A stretch of DNA of 7,630 bases, taken from assembly GCA_023389535.1 (NCBI GenBank), contig JAEWEH010000135.1:1-7630 (forward strand). The letters run 5' to 3'. A program made the position numbers and the translations under genes. Source of the stretch: Pseudomonadota bacterium (GTDB lineage Bacteria > Pseudomonadota > Gammaproteobacteria > Burkholderiales > Burkholderiaceae_B). A model generated the notes under the pieces. It did not search any database, was not told the DNA's origin, and saw nothing but the letters and a program-made list of their open reading frames with translations. Each line of letters opens with the position of its first letter. The first letter of the stretch is position 1. Below are positions 1 through 6,713 of this stretch, in pieces.

Positions 1-300
1 ATAGGGTCCTTCGTGGACATAGGGCAAAGGCAGATCAGTTCCCGCACTGTGGTCGAAAATTGCCGGCACCGCTTGCTGCGGTGCGAACTGCAACCAGGTG
101 CGCCGACCATCATCGAACACTTGTAAAGGGGTGACGGCGCGGCTGCCCGACAATTCCCAATCGAAGTGGTAGACGGTCTGGGGCGGCCCGCCCCCTGAAT
201 GTTTCAGCAGCGCGAGCGCCGGCCATTCAGGCAGATGTGCACAAGCCGGCAGCAAGGCAAACGCGGAAACGGCGACAAGAAATCGGAACATGTTTTCCAT
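1..300 (-). CDS. Putative lipoprotein with VirB9/TrbG-like segment (partial, 3' end outside window)
   Basis: An open frame without stops runs from an ATG at 300 off the left edge, giving 100 codons. The N-terminus is a short basic/hydrophobic signal (MFRFLVAVSAFALLPAC from the second Met at 291) that ends in a plausible lipobox, LPAC, with Cys at residue 20. This suggests export and lipid attachment. Residues 41-100 contain YHFDWELSG, then VFDDGRRTWLQF and VPAIF. This order resembles the N-terminal beta domain of VirB9/TrbG/CagX proteins, and related segments occur in TcpQ-type pilus proteins. The function (outer-membrane part of a type IV secretion, conjugation or pilus machine) is inferred from that resemblance only. 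The start is uncertain: the frame stays open with GC-rich third positions up to an ATG at 417, and no candidate has a convincing ribosome site. ATG 291 has a weak GGATGG upstream. The gene is separated from the binding-protein gene by a likely terminator, so it probably has its own promoter, which I could not locate. Confidence 0.65.
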   Translation of the reverse strand, partial: MENMFRFLVAVSAFALLPACAHLPEWPALALLKHSGGGPPQTVYHFDWELSGSRAVTPLQVFDDGRRTWLQFAPQQAVPAIFDHSAGTDLPLPYVHEGPY

Positions 301-466
301 CCATGACAGGCCGACCGCTACCAGGATCGGCATCGGCGACATCTTGCGCAGGACCGCGCCCCTGCGCCAGACCGGCTTGTACGGATAGAAACTTTTAGCC
401 CTGCTCCCCTTGCCCATTCATGCCGGAAAATCAAGGGCTTGCGCGCTGGACTGCGCAACCATGCCA

Positions 467-507
467 AAGGCCGCCACCCGGGCTGGTTTTGCCCCGGTGG
501 CGGCCTT
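467..507 (-). terminator. Probable rho-independent terminator after the solute-binding protein gene
   Basis: The arms 467-478 (AAGGCCGCCACC) and 496-507 are perfect 12-base inverted repeats. After one C-C mismatch (479/495) the pairing continues for four more pairs, 480-483 with 491-494, leaving a seven-base loop. On the minus strand the stem runs into a short run of three T and not a long T tract, so the structure is strong but the U run is weak. It lies 67 bases beyond the stop codon at 574 and before the leftmost gene, which fits termination of the reductase-dadA-binding protein unit. The plus strand has no T run after the stem. Confidence 0.6.
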
Positions 508-528
508 GTGACAGGGCCCGTGCGATGA

Positions 529-547
529 GGGCGGCGAACCGCCGCCC
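529..547 (-). repeat. Short perfect inverted repeat just after the solute-binding protein gene
   Basis: GGGCGGCG at 529-536 and its complement at 540-547 form an eight-pair stem with a three-base loop. It begins 27 bases downstream of the stop codon at 574 in the minus-strand transcript. No T run follows it on either strand, so it is unlikely to terminate alone. It could protect the 3' end of the mRNA or act together with the larger hairpin at 467-507. It could also simply reflect the GC-rich sequence. Confidence 0.4.
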
Positions 548-573
548 CTTGGCGTATGCCCGCTTGGCGCGGT

Positions 574-1893
574 TTACTTGCCCATCATCTTGCCGGCTTC
601 GGTGGCCGCCGTCTTGAGAGCGGTGACGGCTGGCTGGTTGCCGCTAAGCGCCTTTTCCAGCGTCTTTTTGAACATGGCGTGGATCTGGGGATAATTGTCT
701 ATCCGGAATCCGCGGCTATTGGCACCCGGGTTGCGGTCATTGACCGCAACCAGTTGCTTCCAGTCGCCCAGGTTCTTGTAGTAGCTGTTTTCGGTCAGCG
801 CGAATGCCTGCTGCGTCAGCGGCAGGAAACCGGTGCTTTGATACCATTGCGCAGCACGCTTGGGCTGCGCCAGCCAGCCCAGGAACTTGGCGCTGGCGGC
901 ATCGCTTTCTTTGGATTGACCGGCAATCGCCCACAGGGCGGAGCCACCGACGAAGGGACTGCCGGGCTTCTGCGTGACTTCGGGATAGTACGGCAAGCCG
1001 GTAACGGCGAAGTCCAGTTTCTTTATGCTGTTGAACCAACCAAGATTGCCCGACGTGGACATCAGTACTGCGCATTCCCCGTTGGCAAAGCGCTTGGTTG
1101 CGACGGAATCGAATTCAGGCTTGACCAGCAGTTCGGTGCGCGCCCAACTGATCATCAGCGACAGGTGCCGGATGTACATCAGGTCGAACATGAAAGCCGG
1201 CTTGCCTTTACCTTTCAGGCCGTTTTCGTTGTTGGCGTAGAGCTGGTTATTGACCGCCGCCAGGTTTTCCAGGTTGATGGACACCGGCTGGTCGGATGTC
1301 AGCGGACATTTGCGCGACCCGTTGTTGGCCAGTGTCACCAGTTGATCCTGCAGGCCGCTCCAGGCGCGCTGGGGCATGGCGGGCGAGAGCTTGGCTTTCT
1401 TGAAGGCGTCGACGTTGTAGAACATCACAGGGACGTCGACCATGTAAGGGAAGGCAACCAGGCGGCCCTTCGCATCGCGTGCGAAAGTATTTTGTTCAGC
1501 CAGGAACCACTTCGCGTCCTTGATGGGGTATTTGCCCAACAAGGCATGCATGGGCTGAATGTAGGAACGCCCCGCCACTTCTTCCGGCGCGCGGTCGTCA
1601 TCCAGTTGCACCAGGTTGGGGCGGTCGTCGCGTTTCTTGGCGGCTGCCAGCGCGGCCTCGACTGCGTCTTCATTATCGAAGGCACGCAAGCTGACCTTGA
1701 TGTCTTTCTGCTCTTTGTTGAAGTCCTTGATCAGGTCTTCGAACACTTCCTTGTTATAAGGACTTAGTGAATGCCAGACGCGGATCTCGGTGGCCGCCGT
1801 GGCAGCCGCCGATGACAGCAGTAAAGCACCGGCGCTCGCCCATGCAAGCCCTCGGCCTGAGAACCGGGTGCCATGTAGCCAATGTAATTTCAT
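574..1893 (-). CDS. UgpB-like extracellular solute-binding protein (ABC transporter family 1)
   Basis: This encodes a 439-residue periplasmic substrate-binding protein, matching the roughly 438 of E. coli UgpB. Residues 1-34 form a Sec signal peptide: basic start, hydrophobic LAWASAGALLLSSAAATAA, cleavage near Ala33/34. The mature part starts TEIRVWHSL, followed by family landmarks: VPVMFYNVDAFKKA (154-167), Cys196 and Cys274 at the two conserved cysteine sites, GGSALWAIAG, GFLPLT and a C-terminal GFRIDNYPQIH like the UgpB GLRLGNMPQIR. The start at 1893 is preferred because an in-frame ATG at 1944 lies inside dadA, would add 17 residues ahead of a proper signal peptide and has no ribosome site. 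Only 8 bases separate it from dadA, so it is probably co-transcribed, although its own ribosome site is weak. Two regions of E. coli UgpB are not conserved: EVGTATMM, and the tryptophan loop GWQGW, replaced here by SDQPVS at 200-205. The ligand is therefore unlikely to be glycerol-3-phosphate. No permease or ATPase genes are in the window. Confidence 0.88.
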   Translation of the reverse strand: MKLHWLHGTRFSGRGLAWASAGALLLSSAAATAATEIRVWHSLSPYNKEVFEDLIKDFNKEQKDIKVSLRAFDNEDAVEAALAAAKKRDDRPNLVQLDDDRAPEEVAGRSYIQPMHALLGKYPIKDAKWFLAEQNTFARDAKGRLVAFPYMVDVPVMFYNVDAFKKAKLSPAMPQRAWSGLQDQLVTLANNGSRKCPLTSDQPVSINLENLAAVNNQLYANNENGLKGKGKPAFMFDLMYIRHLSLMISWARTELLVKPEFDSVATKRFANGECAVLMSTSGNLGWFNSIKKLDFAVTGLPYYPEVTQKPGSPFVGGSALWAIAGQSKESDAASAKFLGWLAQPKRAAQWYQSTGFLPLTQQAFALTENSYYKNLGDWKQLVAVNDRNPGANSRGFRIDNYPQIHAMFKKTLEKALSGNQPAVTALKTAATEAGKMMGK

Positions 1894-1901
1894 AAAAACG
1901 G

Positions 1902-3155
1902 TCAACCTAGAAAAGGAAACTCGGGTTCGGGTTTGCGGCCGCATATGAGGTCGGCCAAGGCGCGGCCGGAGCCCGCGCCCATCGTCCAGCCCAGTGTGCC
2001 GTGCCCGGTGTTCAGATACAGGTTCGGGATTTTCGTCCTGCCTATTAAAGGGACGTTGGAAGGCGTCGTAGGACGCAAGCCCGACCAGTAGCGTACATTA
2101 TCAAAATCGAGTGCGCTTGGGAATAATTCCTGCGCCAGTTGCTTCATATTATCGCAACGGATTGTATTCAGGGCGCGCGAATACCCGGAGATTTCGGCCG
2201 TCCCCGCCATGCGCAATTGCGCGCCCAGCCGCGTGTACACGACCTTGTGGGCGCTGTCCGTCAGGCTGACAGTGGGGGCAGCGGCGGGATCTATGATATC
2301 GAACGTGGCCGAGTAGCCTTTGGTGGGGTACACATTGCAGGGCACGCCCAATGGGTGGACGAATTGCGGCGTATCGGTGCCCAACGCCGCCACATAAGCG
2401 TCCGCGTGGAGGGTCTCATATAGCCCGTCCGGGCCGATCAATTCTGCGCCGCGGATGCGCCCGCCGAAAGACAGCAAGCGGCTGAGCTGCGTGGCATAAC
2501 GAAATTCCACACCCTGCGCGCGCGCCTTGTCGGCCAGTGCGCAGGTGAAGAGGTAGGCGTCCCCGGTTTCATCCTCGGCCGTGTAATCGCCACCGACGAT
2601 GCTGTCGCGCACCGGCGTCAGCGCTGGCTCCAGTTGCAGGATTTCGTCCACGCCTACAATGCGCCGGTCTACCCCGAAGTCGCGCATGACACCCGCCATT
2701 TCCTGCGAGTTTTCAAATTCCACGGGATCCCGGTAGAAGTTCAGGATGCCACGCTGCAGCTGATGATACTGGATTCCCAGGTCTTCGCGCATGCCCTGCA
2801 ACGTACTGCGGCTATATTCCGACAGACGCACCATGGCCCGGATATTGGGCGCAAGGCGGCCGGGCAGGCATTCGCGCAGGAACATCAGCCCCCACCACCA
2901 TTGCCTGGGGTCCATCCGCGGGCGAAACAGGATCGGCGCGTTGTCCTTGAGCAGCCATCGCAGCAGTTTCATGGGTGCTTGCGGATTGGCCCACGGCTCT
3001 GAATACGATACCGAGATCTGCCCGCCATTGGCCCGGCTGGCGGCTTGCGCCGGCCCGCTTTCCTTATCGATGACCACCACATCATGGCCGGCCTGCTTCA
3101 GCCACCACGCCGTGGAGGTGCCAATGATGCCGCTGCCCAGTATCGCTATTTTCAT
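1902..3155 (-). CDS. dadA: D-amino acid dehydrogenase, FAD-dependent (DadA family)
   Basis: This 417-residue protein belongs to the DadA/glycine oxidase group, which oxidises D-amino acids to 2-oxo acids and ammonia and passes electrons to the respiratory chain at the inner membrane. The N-terminal ILGSGIIGTSTAWWLKQAGH (5-24) is the FAD-binding Rossmann motif, followed by an acidic strand end at VVVIDKE. NGGQISVSYSEPWANP matches the E. coli DadA block NAGQISPGYAAPWAAP. ETGDAYLFT, YPTKGYSATF, YWSGLRPTTP and the C-terminal GHGTLGWTMGAGSG (384-397) are all diagnostic. It is about 15 residues shorter than E. coli DadA (432), mainly at the C-terminus, outside the conserved core. The start at 3155 is supported by AAGGA seven bases upstream. 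It follows the reductase gene after 69 bases and precedes the binding-protein gene by 8. No alanine racemase (dadX) or Lrp-type regulator is adjacent, so the true substrate may be a D-amino acid or another secondary amine; the family alone does not decide. Confidence 0.9.
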   Translation of the reverse strand: MKIAILGSGIIGTSTAWWLKQAGHDVVVIDKESGPAQAASRANGGQISVSYSEPWANPQAPMKLLRWLLKDNAPILFRPRMDPRQWWWGLMFLRECLPGRLAPNIRAMVRLSEYSRSTLQGMREDLGIQYHQLQRGILNFYRDPVEFENSQEMAGVMRDFGVDRRIVGVDEILQLEPALTPVRDSIVGGDYTAEDETGDAYLFTCALADKARAQGVEFRYATQLSRLLSFGGRIRGAELIGPDGLYETLHADAYVAALGTDTPQFVHPLGVPCNVYPTKGYSATFDIIDPAAAPTVSLTDSAHKVVYTRLGAQLRMAGTAEISGYSRALNTIRCDNMKQLAQELFPSALDFDNVRYWSGLRPTTPSNVPLIGRTKIPNLYLNTGHGTLGWTMGAGSGRALADLICGRKPEPEFPFLG

Positions 3156-3162
3156 TGTCCTT

Positions 3163-3167
3163 TCCTT
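3163..3167 (-). promoter_or_regulatory. Ribosome binding site of dadA
   Basis: The minus strand reads AAGGA followed by seven bases before ATG 3155. A second AAGGA copy directly follows the first and ends two bases from the ATG. The spacing of the first copy is optimal. This is the clearest ribosome site in the window, supports the chosen dadA start, and shows dadA can be translated independently of the reductase gene upstream. Confidence 0.65.
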
Positions 3168-3191
3168 GAATGCTGGTTGGACGGAATGCCT

Positions 3192-3215
3192 TGCGCCGGC
3201 CCCCCCGCCGGCGCA
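3192..3215 (-). repeat. Perfect GC-rich hairpin between the reductase gene and dadA
   Basis: TGCGCCGGC at 3192-3200 and its exact complement at 3207-3215 form a nine-pair stem around a loop of six C (six G in the minus-strand RNA). It starts 10 bases after the reductase stop codon and ends 37 bases before the dadA start, upstream of the dadA ribosome site. No T run follows it, so it is not a standard terminator. It may partly block transcription, set a processing point or protect the upstream message, which would let the two genes be expressed at different levels. This role is inference from position and shape. Confidence 0.5.
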
Positions 3216-3224
3216 GGCGGTAGA

Positions 3225-4259
3225 TCAGGGTGCGTCCGCCTCGGTCGTGAAGGCATCGGCGAAGAACTGGTCTTCAGGCAGGCCACAGTGCTCGATGAAG
3301 TCGCGCCTGGCGCTATCCACCATGACGGGTGCGCCGCAGGCATATACCTGGTAACCCGAGAGATCGGGAATATCCTGCATCACGGCCTTGTGCACGAAGC
3401 CGTCGCGGCCCGCCCAGCCATCCTGCGGCAAGGCGTTGGACACCACCGGCACATAGCTAAAGTTCGGCAGTTGCTGTTCCCACTGCCGGGCAACTTCATC
3501 CATGTAAAGATCGGACGGGCGGCGCCCCCCCCAGTACAGTACCGCCTTGCGCTGGTCGCCCGTTGCTATCATGCGCTCGACAATGGCCTTGATGGGCGCA
3601 AAGCCCGTGCCGCTGGCCAGGAACACCAGAGGCCGATCCGAATCGTCGCGCAGGAAAAAGGAGCCGAAAGGCCCTTCCACGCGGAGGATCTCGCGCAGCT
3701 TCATTTGTGTGGCGCCAGTACCGAACACGTGGTCGGTGAACACCCCGCCAGGCATATGACGAACATGCAGCTCCACGAGATTGTTTTCGGCGGGCGGCGT
3801 GGCCATGGAGTAGCTGCGCCGGCGCCCGTCCTTGAGAATGAATTCCAGATACTGCCCCGCGTAGTAGCGGAAGGGATCGGCAGCGGGCAATTGCAATTTG
3901 ATCACCATGACATCATCGGCCAGCTTATCCAGACCCATGACGCGCGAAGGCATCTTGCGGATCTGGATGTCGCTTGCCATGCGGATTTCATGTGCCTCGA
4001 TGAGCAGGTCGGAACTGGGTCGAGCCTGACAGAAAAGGGTATAGCCTTGCTCCAGATCCTCTGGCGAGAGTATCTGTGCCGGGCTGTTGCCTGCGTCATA
4101 GTCGCCGGCGATGACTTTGCCCTTGCAGGTGGAGCATGCGCCGTTGCGGCAACTGTAGGGCAGGACGATGCCCGCGGCCATGGCCCCATCCAGGACGGTT
4201 TGCCCTTCCTCGACCGTGAATTCATGGTTGCTGGGTTGAACAGTGACTTTGAAACTCAT
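3225..4259 (-). CDS. 2Fe-2S/FAD NAD(P)H reductase, CDP-6-deoxy-delta-3,4-glucoseen reductase-like
   Basis: This 344-residue flavoprotein should carry electrons from NAD(P)H through FAD and a plant-type 2Fe-2S cluster to a partner protein in the cytoplasm. The N-terminal ferredoxin domain has the cluster ligands Cys37, Cys42 and Cys45 (YSCRNGACSTCKG) and Cys77 (LFCQA). The FAD domain has RSYS at 148-151 and an EGPFGSFFL loop. The nucleotide domain has SGTGFAPIKAI (GTGFAP at 217-222), YWGGRRPSDLY and a C-terminal YACGAP. The domain order and size match proteins annotated AscD/CDP-6-deoxy-delta-3,4-glucoseen reductase, and also reductase subunits of ring-hydroxylating oxygenases and methane monooxygenase-type systems. 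ATG 4259 is preferred over an in-frame TTG at 4268; the ribosome site is weak. In dideoxysugar synthesis the reductase works with a PLP/iron-sulfur dehydrase (E1), but no such gene or other sugar gene is nearby, so the specific name is doubtful. The gene lies 69 bases upstream of dadA on the same strand and may be co-transcribed with it. Confidence 0.88.
   Translation of the reverse strand: MSFKVTVQPSNHEFTVEEGQTVLDGAMAAGIVLPYSCRNGACSTCKGKVIAGDYDAGNSPAQILSPEDLEQGYTLFCQARPSSDLLIEAHEIRMASDIQIRKMPSRVMGLDKLADDVMVIKLQLPAADPFRYYAGQYLEFILKDGRRRSYSMATPPAENNLVELHVRHMPGGVFTDHVFGTGATQMKLREILRVEGPFGSFFLRDDSDRPLVFLASGTGFAPIKAIVERMIATGDQRKAVLYWGGRRPSDLYMDEVARQWEQQLPNFSYVPVVSNALPQDGWAGRDGFVHKAVMQDIPDLSGYQVYACGAPVMVDSARRDFIEHCGLPEDQFFADAFTTEADAP
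3525..3532 (-). repeat. Eight-base homopolymer (G8 on the coding strand) inside the reductase gene
   Basis: Eight consecutive C on the plus strand read as TGG GGG GGG in the reductase frame, encoding Trp243-Gly244-Gly245 of the YWGGRR motif in the nucleotide-binding domain. Gain or loss of one base would shift the frame and remove the last roughly 100 residues, including the YACGAP segment. The gene is in frame in this sequence. Tracts of this kind can slip during replication and can also be a site of sequencing error. Confidence 0.9.
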
Positions 4260-4390
4260 AATGCCCAATTGTCAGAAAATAAAGGAATTGCCCGCCATTT
4301 TAAGCCGCATGCATTCTTCGTGCGCCCGATGCGGCCATGGCGGCCGGGATGTGCGCACGCAGGCGGCTTCGCTTTCAGCATTGTCGGAGA
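4260..4390 (-). promoter_or_regulatory. Gap between parC and the reductase gene, with a possible promoter
   Basis: This 131-base stretch has no supported gene. Near its parC side, 4320-4358 can form a long imperfect hairpin: 4320-4328 pairs with 4345-4348 and 4354-4358, with a five-base bulge. There is no T run after it, so termination of parC here is uncertain. Nearer the reductase gene, the minus strand has TAAAAT at 4302-4297, a five-of-six match to a sigma-70 minus-10 box, about 37 bases upstream of ATG 4259. No good minus-35 box is present at the right distance. The composition is richer in A/T than the flanking genes, which suits a promoter. I regard both signals as tentative. Confidence 0.3.
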
Positions 4391-6694
4391 CTATGCGGCG
4401 GACAATACGGGCTGCTTCACTTTGATGGACAAGCTTTTTCCCTTGCGCGCGCGTTTGCCCAGGTAATGGGCCAGAATGTCGGGGCCCAAAGTTTCGACGA
4501 TGGACTTGTTGCGGTAAATACCGGACGCCAATACGCCCTGCGGCCCGCCGGCCACCCACTGCGCCAAGGCGTCGCCCGCGTCCAATCCCATCAAAATCGT
4601 GCCACGCCCGCCGCCCGATAAGCTCTTGAGCTCGGCCAGGTCGACCACCAGGAAGCGTCCTTTCTTCGTCAGCATGGCCAGATACTGGTCTGTATCGCGC
4701 AAGCGCAGGGGCTTCATCATCACATCGCCTTTTTCCAGCGCCATGAAATTCTTGCCGGCCCGCTGTCGCGTGGTCAGGTCTTTCAGGGTAGTGATGAAGC
4801 CGTAGCCCGCCTGGGTGCCGAGCACGAAACGCTGCGCCGCCGGGCCGGCGACCATGTGCGTGATGCGGGCGCCTGGTTCGACGTCGACCATGGAAGTAAT
4901 GGGCTGGCCATCACCGCGCGCCGAAGGCAGGCCGGCCACCGCCACCGTGTACACACGCCCGGTGCTTGAGAATGCCACCAAGTCGTCCGTGCTCAGGCAT
5001 TCTATGGCGTCGTACAGGCCGTCGCCAGCCTTGAAGCCGAACTGCGCCGCATCGTGCCCATGCCCTTGCCTGGCACGTAGCCAGCCCTTCTGAGAGATAA
5101 TGACGGTCACAGGCTCTTCCTGGACCTTGGTTTCCAGCACGGCGCGCTCCGCCGCCTCGATCAGGGTGCGGCGATCATCGCCGTACTGCTTGGCGTCGGC
5201 CTCGATTTCCTTGATCATCAGGCGCTTGAACGCCGCGGGATTGTCCAGCAATTCGCGCAAGGCCGCCTGCTCGTCCCGCTGGGCAGCCAATTCCTTCTCG
5301 ATGCGAAAGCCTTCCAGCCTGGCCAACTGGCGCAGACGCATTTCAAGGATGTCTTCGGCCTGCCTTTCGGACAAATCGAAACGCTGCATCAGGGCCGCGC
5401 GCGGCTCATCCGATTCGCGTATGGTCTGGATGACTTCGTCCACATTCAGGTAGACCACCATGCGCCCTTCCAGCACGTGGATGCGGTCCGTGACCTTGTC
5501 CAGGCGGAACTGCGTGCGGCGCGTCATGGTGTGGGCACGGAAACCCAGCCACTCGACCAGCACCTGCCGCAGGGCGCGCTGGCCCGGCCGGCCATCCGTC
5601 CCGATACATACCAGGTTGATGGATACGCTGCCTTCCAGGCTGGTCTGGGCGAGCAGAGTATTGACGAATTCGTCGCGATCAATGCGGCTGGTCTTGGGTT
5701 CGAAGACGAGGCGCACGGCGGCGTCCTTGCCGGATTCATCGCGGACGGTATCCAGCAGCCCCAGCATCATGGACTTGGCCTGCTGCTGTTCGGCGGTCAG
5801 GCTTTTTTTGCCGGCCTTGACCTTGGGGTTGGTGCAGTCCTCGATTTCTTCCAGGATCTTTTGCGATGACGCGCCCGGCGGCAGCTCGGTGACCACCAGT
5901 TGCCACTGGCCACGCGCCATTTCCTCGAACTGCCAGCGCGCACGCGCCTTGATGGTGCCGCGGCCCTGTGCATAGATGGCGGCAATGTCGGACGCCGCGG
6001 AAATGATCTGCCCGCCGCCGGCGAAATCGGGGCCGGGAATCAGGCTGTACAGTTCTTCATCGGGCAGCTTGGGGTTGCGGATCAGGGCCACGCAGGCTCG
6101 CGCCACCTCGCGCAGATTATGCGATGGGATTTCGGTCGCCATGCCGACCGCAATGCCCGAGGCGCCGTTCAGCAGCATGACCGGCAGGCGCGCCGGCAAT
6201 ATCAACGGTTCCTTCTGGCTGCCGTCATAGTTGGCGACGAAATCCACCGTGCCTTCGTCGAGTTCGTCCAGCAGAAGCCGCGAAAACGGTGTCAGGCGCG
6301 CCTCGGTATAACGCATGGCCGCGGCGTTGTCGCCATCGCGCGAGCCGAAATTGCCCTGGCCGTCGATCAGCGGATAACGCAGGCTGAAGTTTTGCGCCAT
6401 GCGCACCATGGCGTCGTAGGCGGCCTGATCGCCATGCGGGTGATACTTGCCCAGCACATCGCCCACGACGCGCGCCGACTTGACCGGCTTGGCGCCCGGC
6501 CCCAGGCCCATGGCCTGCATGGCATACAAAATACGCCGCTGCACGGGCTTCTGGCCGTCCGCGACGTCGGGCAATGCCCTGCCACGAACAACGGAAACCG
6601 CGTAATCCAGATAAGCTTGCTCCGCATAATGCGCCAGAGCAATTCCTTCACTGCTGCCGCTGTCGTCGAACAATCCTGCTTGTGTACTATCCAT
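4391..6694 (-). CDS. parC: DNA topoisomerase IV subunit A
   Basis: ParC is the DNA-cleaving subunit of topoisomerase IV; with ParE it forms a C2E2 complex that separates linked chromosomes and relaxes supercoils using ATP. The protein has 767 residues (E. coli 752). The N-terminal breakage-reunion domain includes [14 protein letters not shown] (46-59), [12 protein letters not shown] (78-89) and the active-site tyrosine Tyr129 in [10 protein letters not shown]. The tower and coiled-coil part follows, with [16 protein letters not shown] near its end. The C-terminal pinwheel domain contains the ParC-type [14 protein letters not shown] and SARGDGQP blocks and lacks an intact GyrA box (QRRGGKG), which separates it from GyrA. 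The ATG at 6694 starts right after parE with a 19-base gap and an AGAAG-like ribosome site, so parE and parC form an operon. At the sites equivalent to E. coli Ser80 and Glu84 it has Gln90 and Asp94. Whether this is normal for the lineage cannot be told from the window. Confidence 0.97.
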   Translation of the reverse strand: MDSTQAGLFDDSGSSEGIALAHYAEQAYLDYAVSVVRGRALPDVADGQKPVQRRILYAMQAMGLGPGAKPVKSARVVGDVLGKYHPHGDQAAYDAMVRMAQNFSLRYPLIDGQGNFGSRDGDNAAAMRYTEARLTPFSRLLLDELDEGTVDFVANYDGSQKEPLILPARLPVMLLNGASGIAVGMATEIPSHNLREVARACVALIRNPKLPDEELYSLIPGPDFAGGGQIISAASDIAAIYAQGRGTIKARARWQFEEMARGQWQLVVTELPPGASSQKILEEIEDCTNPKVKAGKKSLTAEQQQAKSMMLGLLDTVRDESGKDAAVRLVFEPKTSRIDRDEFVNTLLAQTSLEGSVSINLVCIGTDGRPGQRALRQVLVEWLGFRAHTMTRRTQFRLDKVTDRIHVLEGRMVVYLNVDEVIQTIRESDEPRAALMQRFDLSERQAEDILEMRLRQLARLEGFRIEKELAAQRDEQAALRELLDNPAAFKRLMIKEIEADAKQYGDDRRTLIEAAERAVLETKVQEEPVTVIISQKGWLRARQGHGHDAAQFGFKAGDGLYDAIECLSTDDLVAFSSTGRVYTVAVAGLPSARGDGQPITSMVDVEPGARITHMVAGPAAQRFVLGTQAGYGFITTLKDLTTRQRAGKNFMALEKGDVMMKPLRLRDTDQYLAMLTKKGRFLVVDLAELKSLSGGGRGTILMGLDAGDALAQWVAGGPQGVLASGIYRNKSIVETLGPDILAHYLGKRARKGKSLSIKVKQPVLSAA

Positions 6695-6713
6695 TTGGTA
6701 TTTCTTCTATCCG

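Noticed and set aside
556..1767. 403-codon open frame on the plus strand opposite the solute-binding protein gene
   Set aside because: It lies wholly antisense to a well-recognised gene, shows no recognisable motif, and long antisense frames are common in GC-rich DNA.
1894..1944. Upstream ATG at 1944 for the solute-binding protein, overlapping dadA by 43 bases
   Set aside because: It would put 17 extra polar and basic residues before an otherwise normal signal peptide and has no ribosome site; ATG 1893 gives the usual UgpB length.
4320..4358. Imperfect hairpin after parC considered as a rho-independent terminator
   Set aside because: The stem is bulged and no T run follows on the minus strand, so it is noted only within the intergenic entry.
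3045..4466. 473-codon plus-strand open frame spanning dadA, the reductase gene and the parC end
   Set aside because: It crosses three genes in antisense, has no motif or ribosome site, and follows the codon bias of the minus-strand genes as a mirror frame.
5813..5819. Run of seven A on the parC coding strand (AAA AAA A, Lys-Lys-Ser), a possible frameshift site
   Set aside because: The parC frame is continuous and full length. No downstream stimulatory structure was evident, and a truncated ParC product here has no known role.
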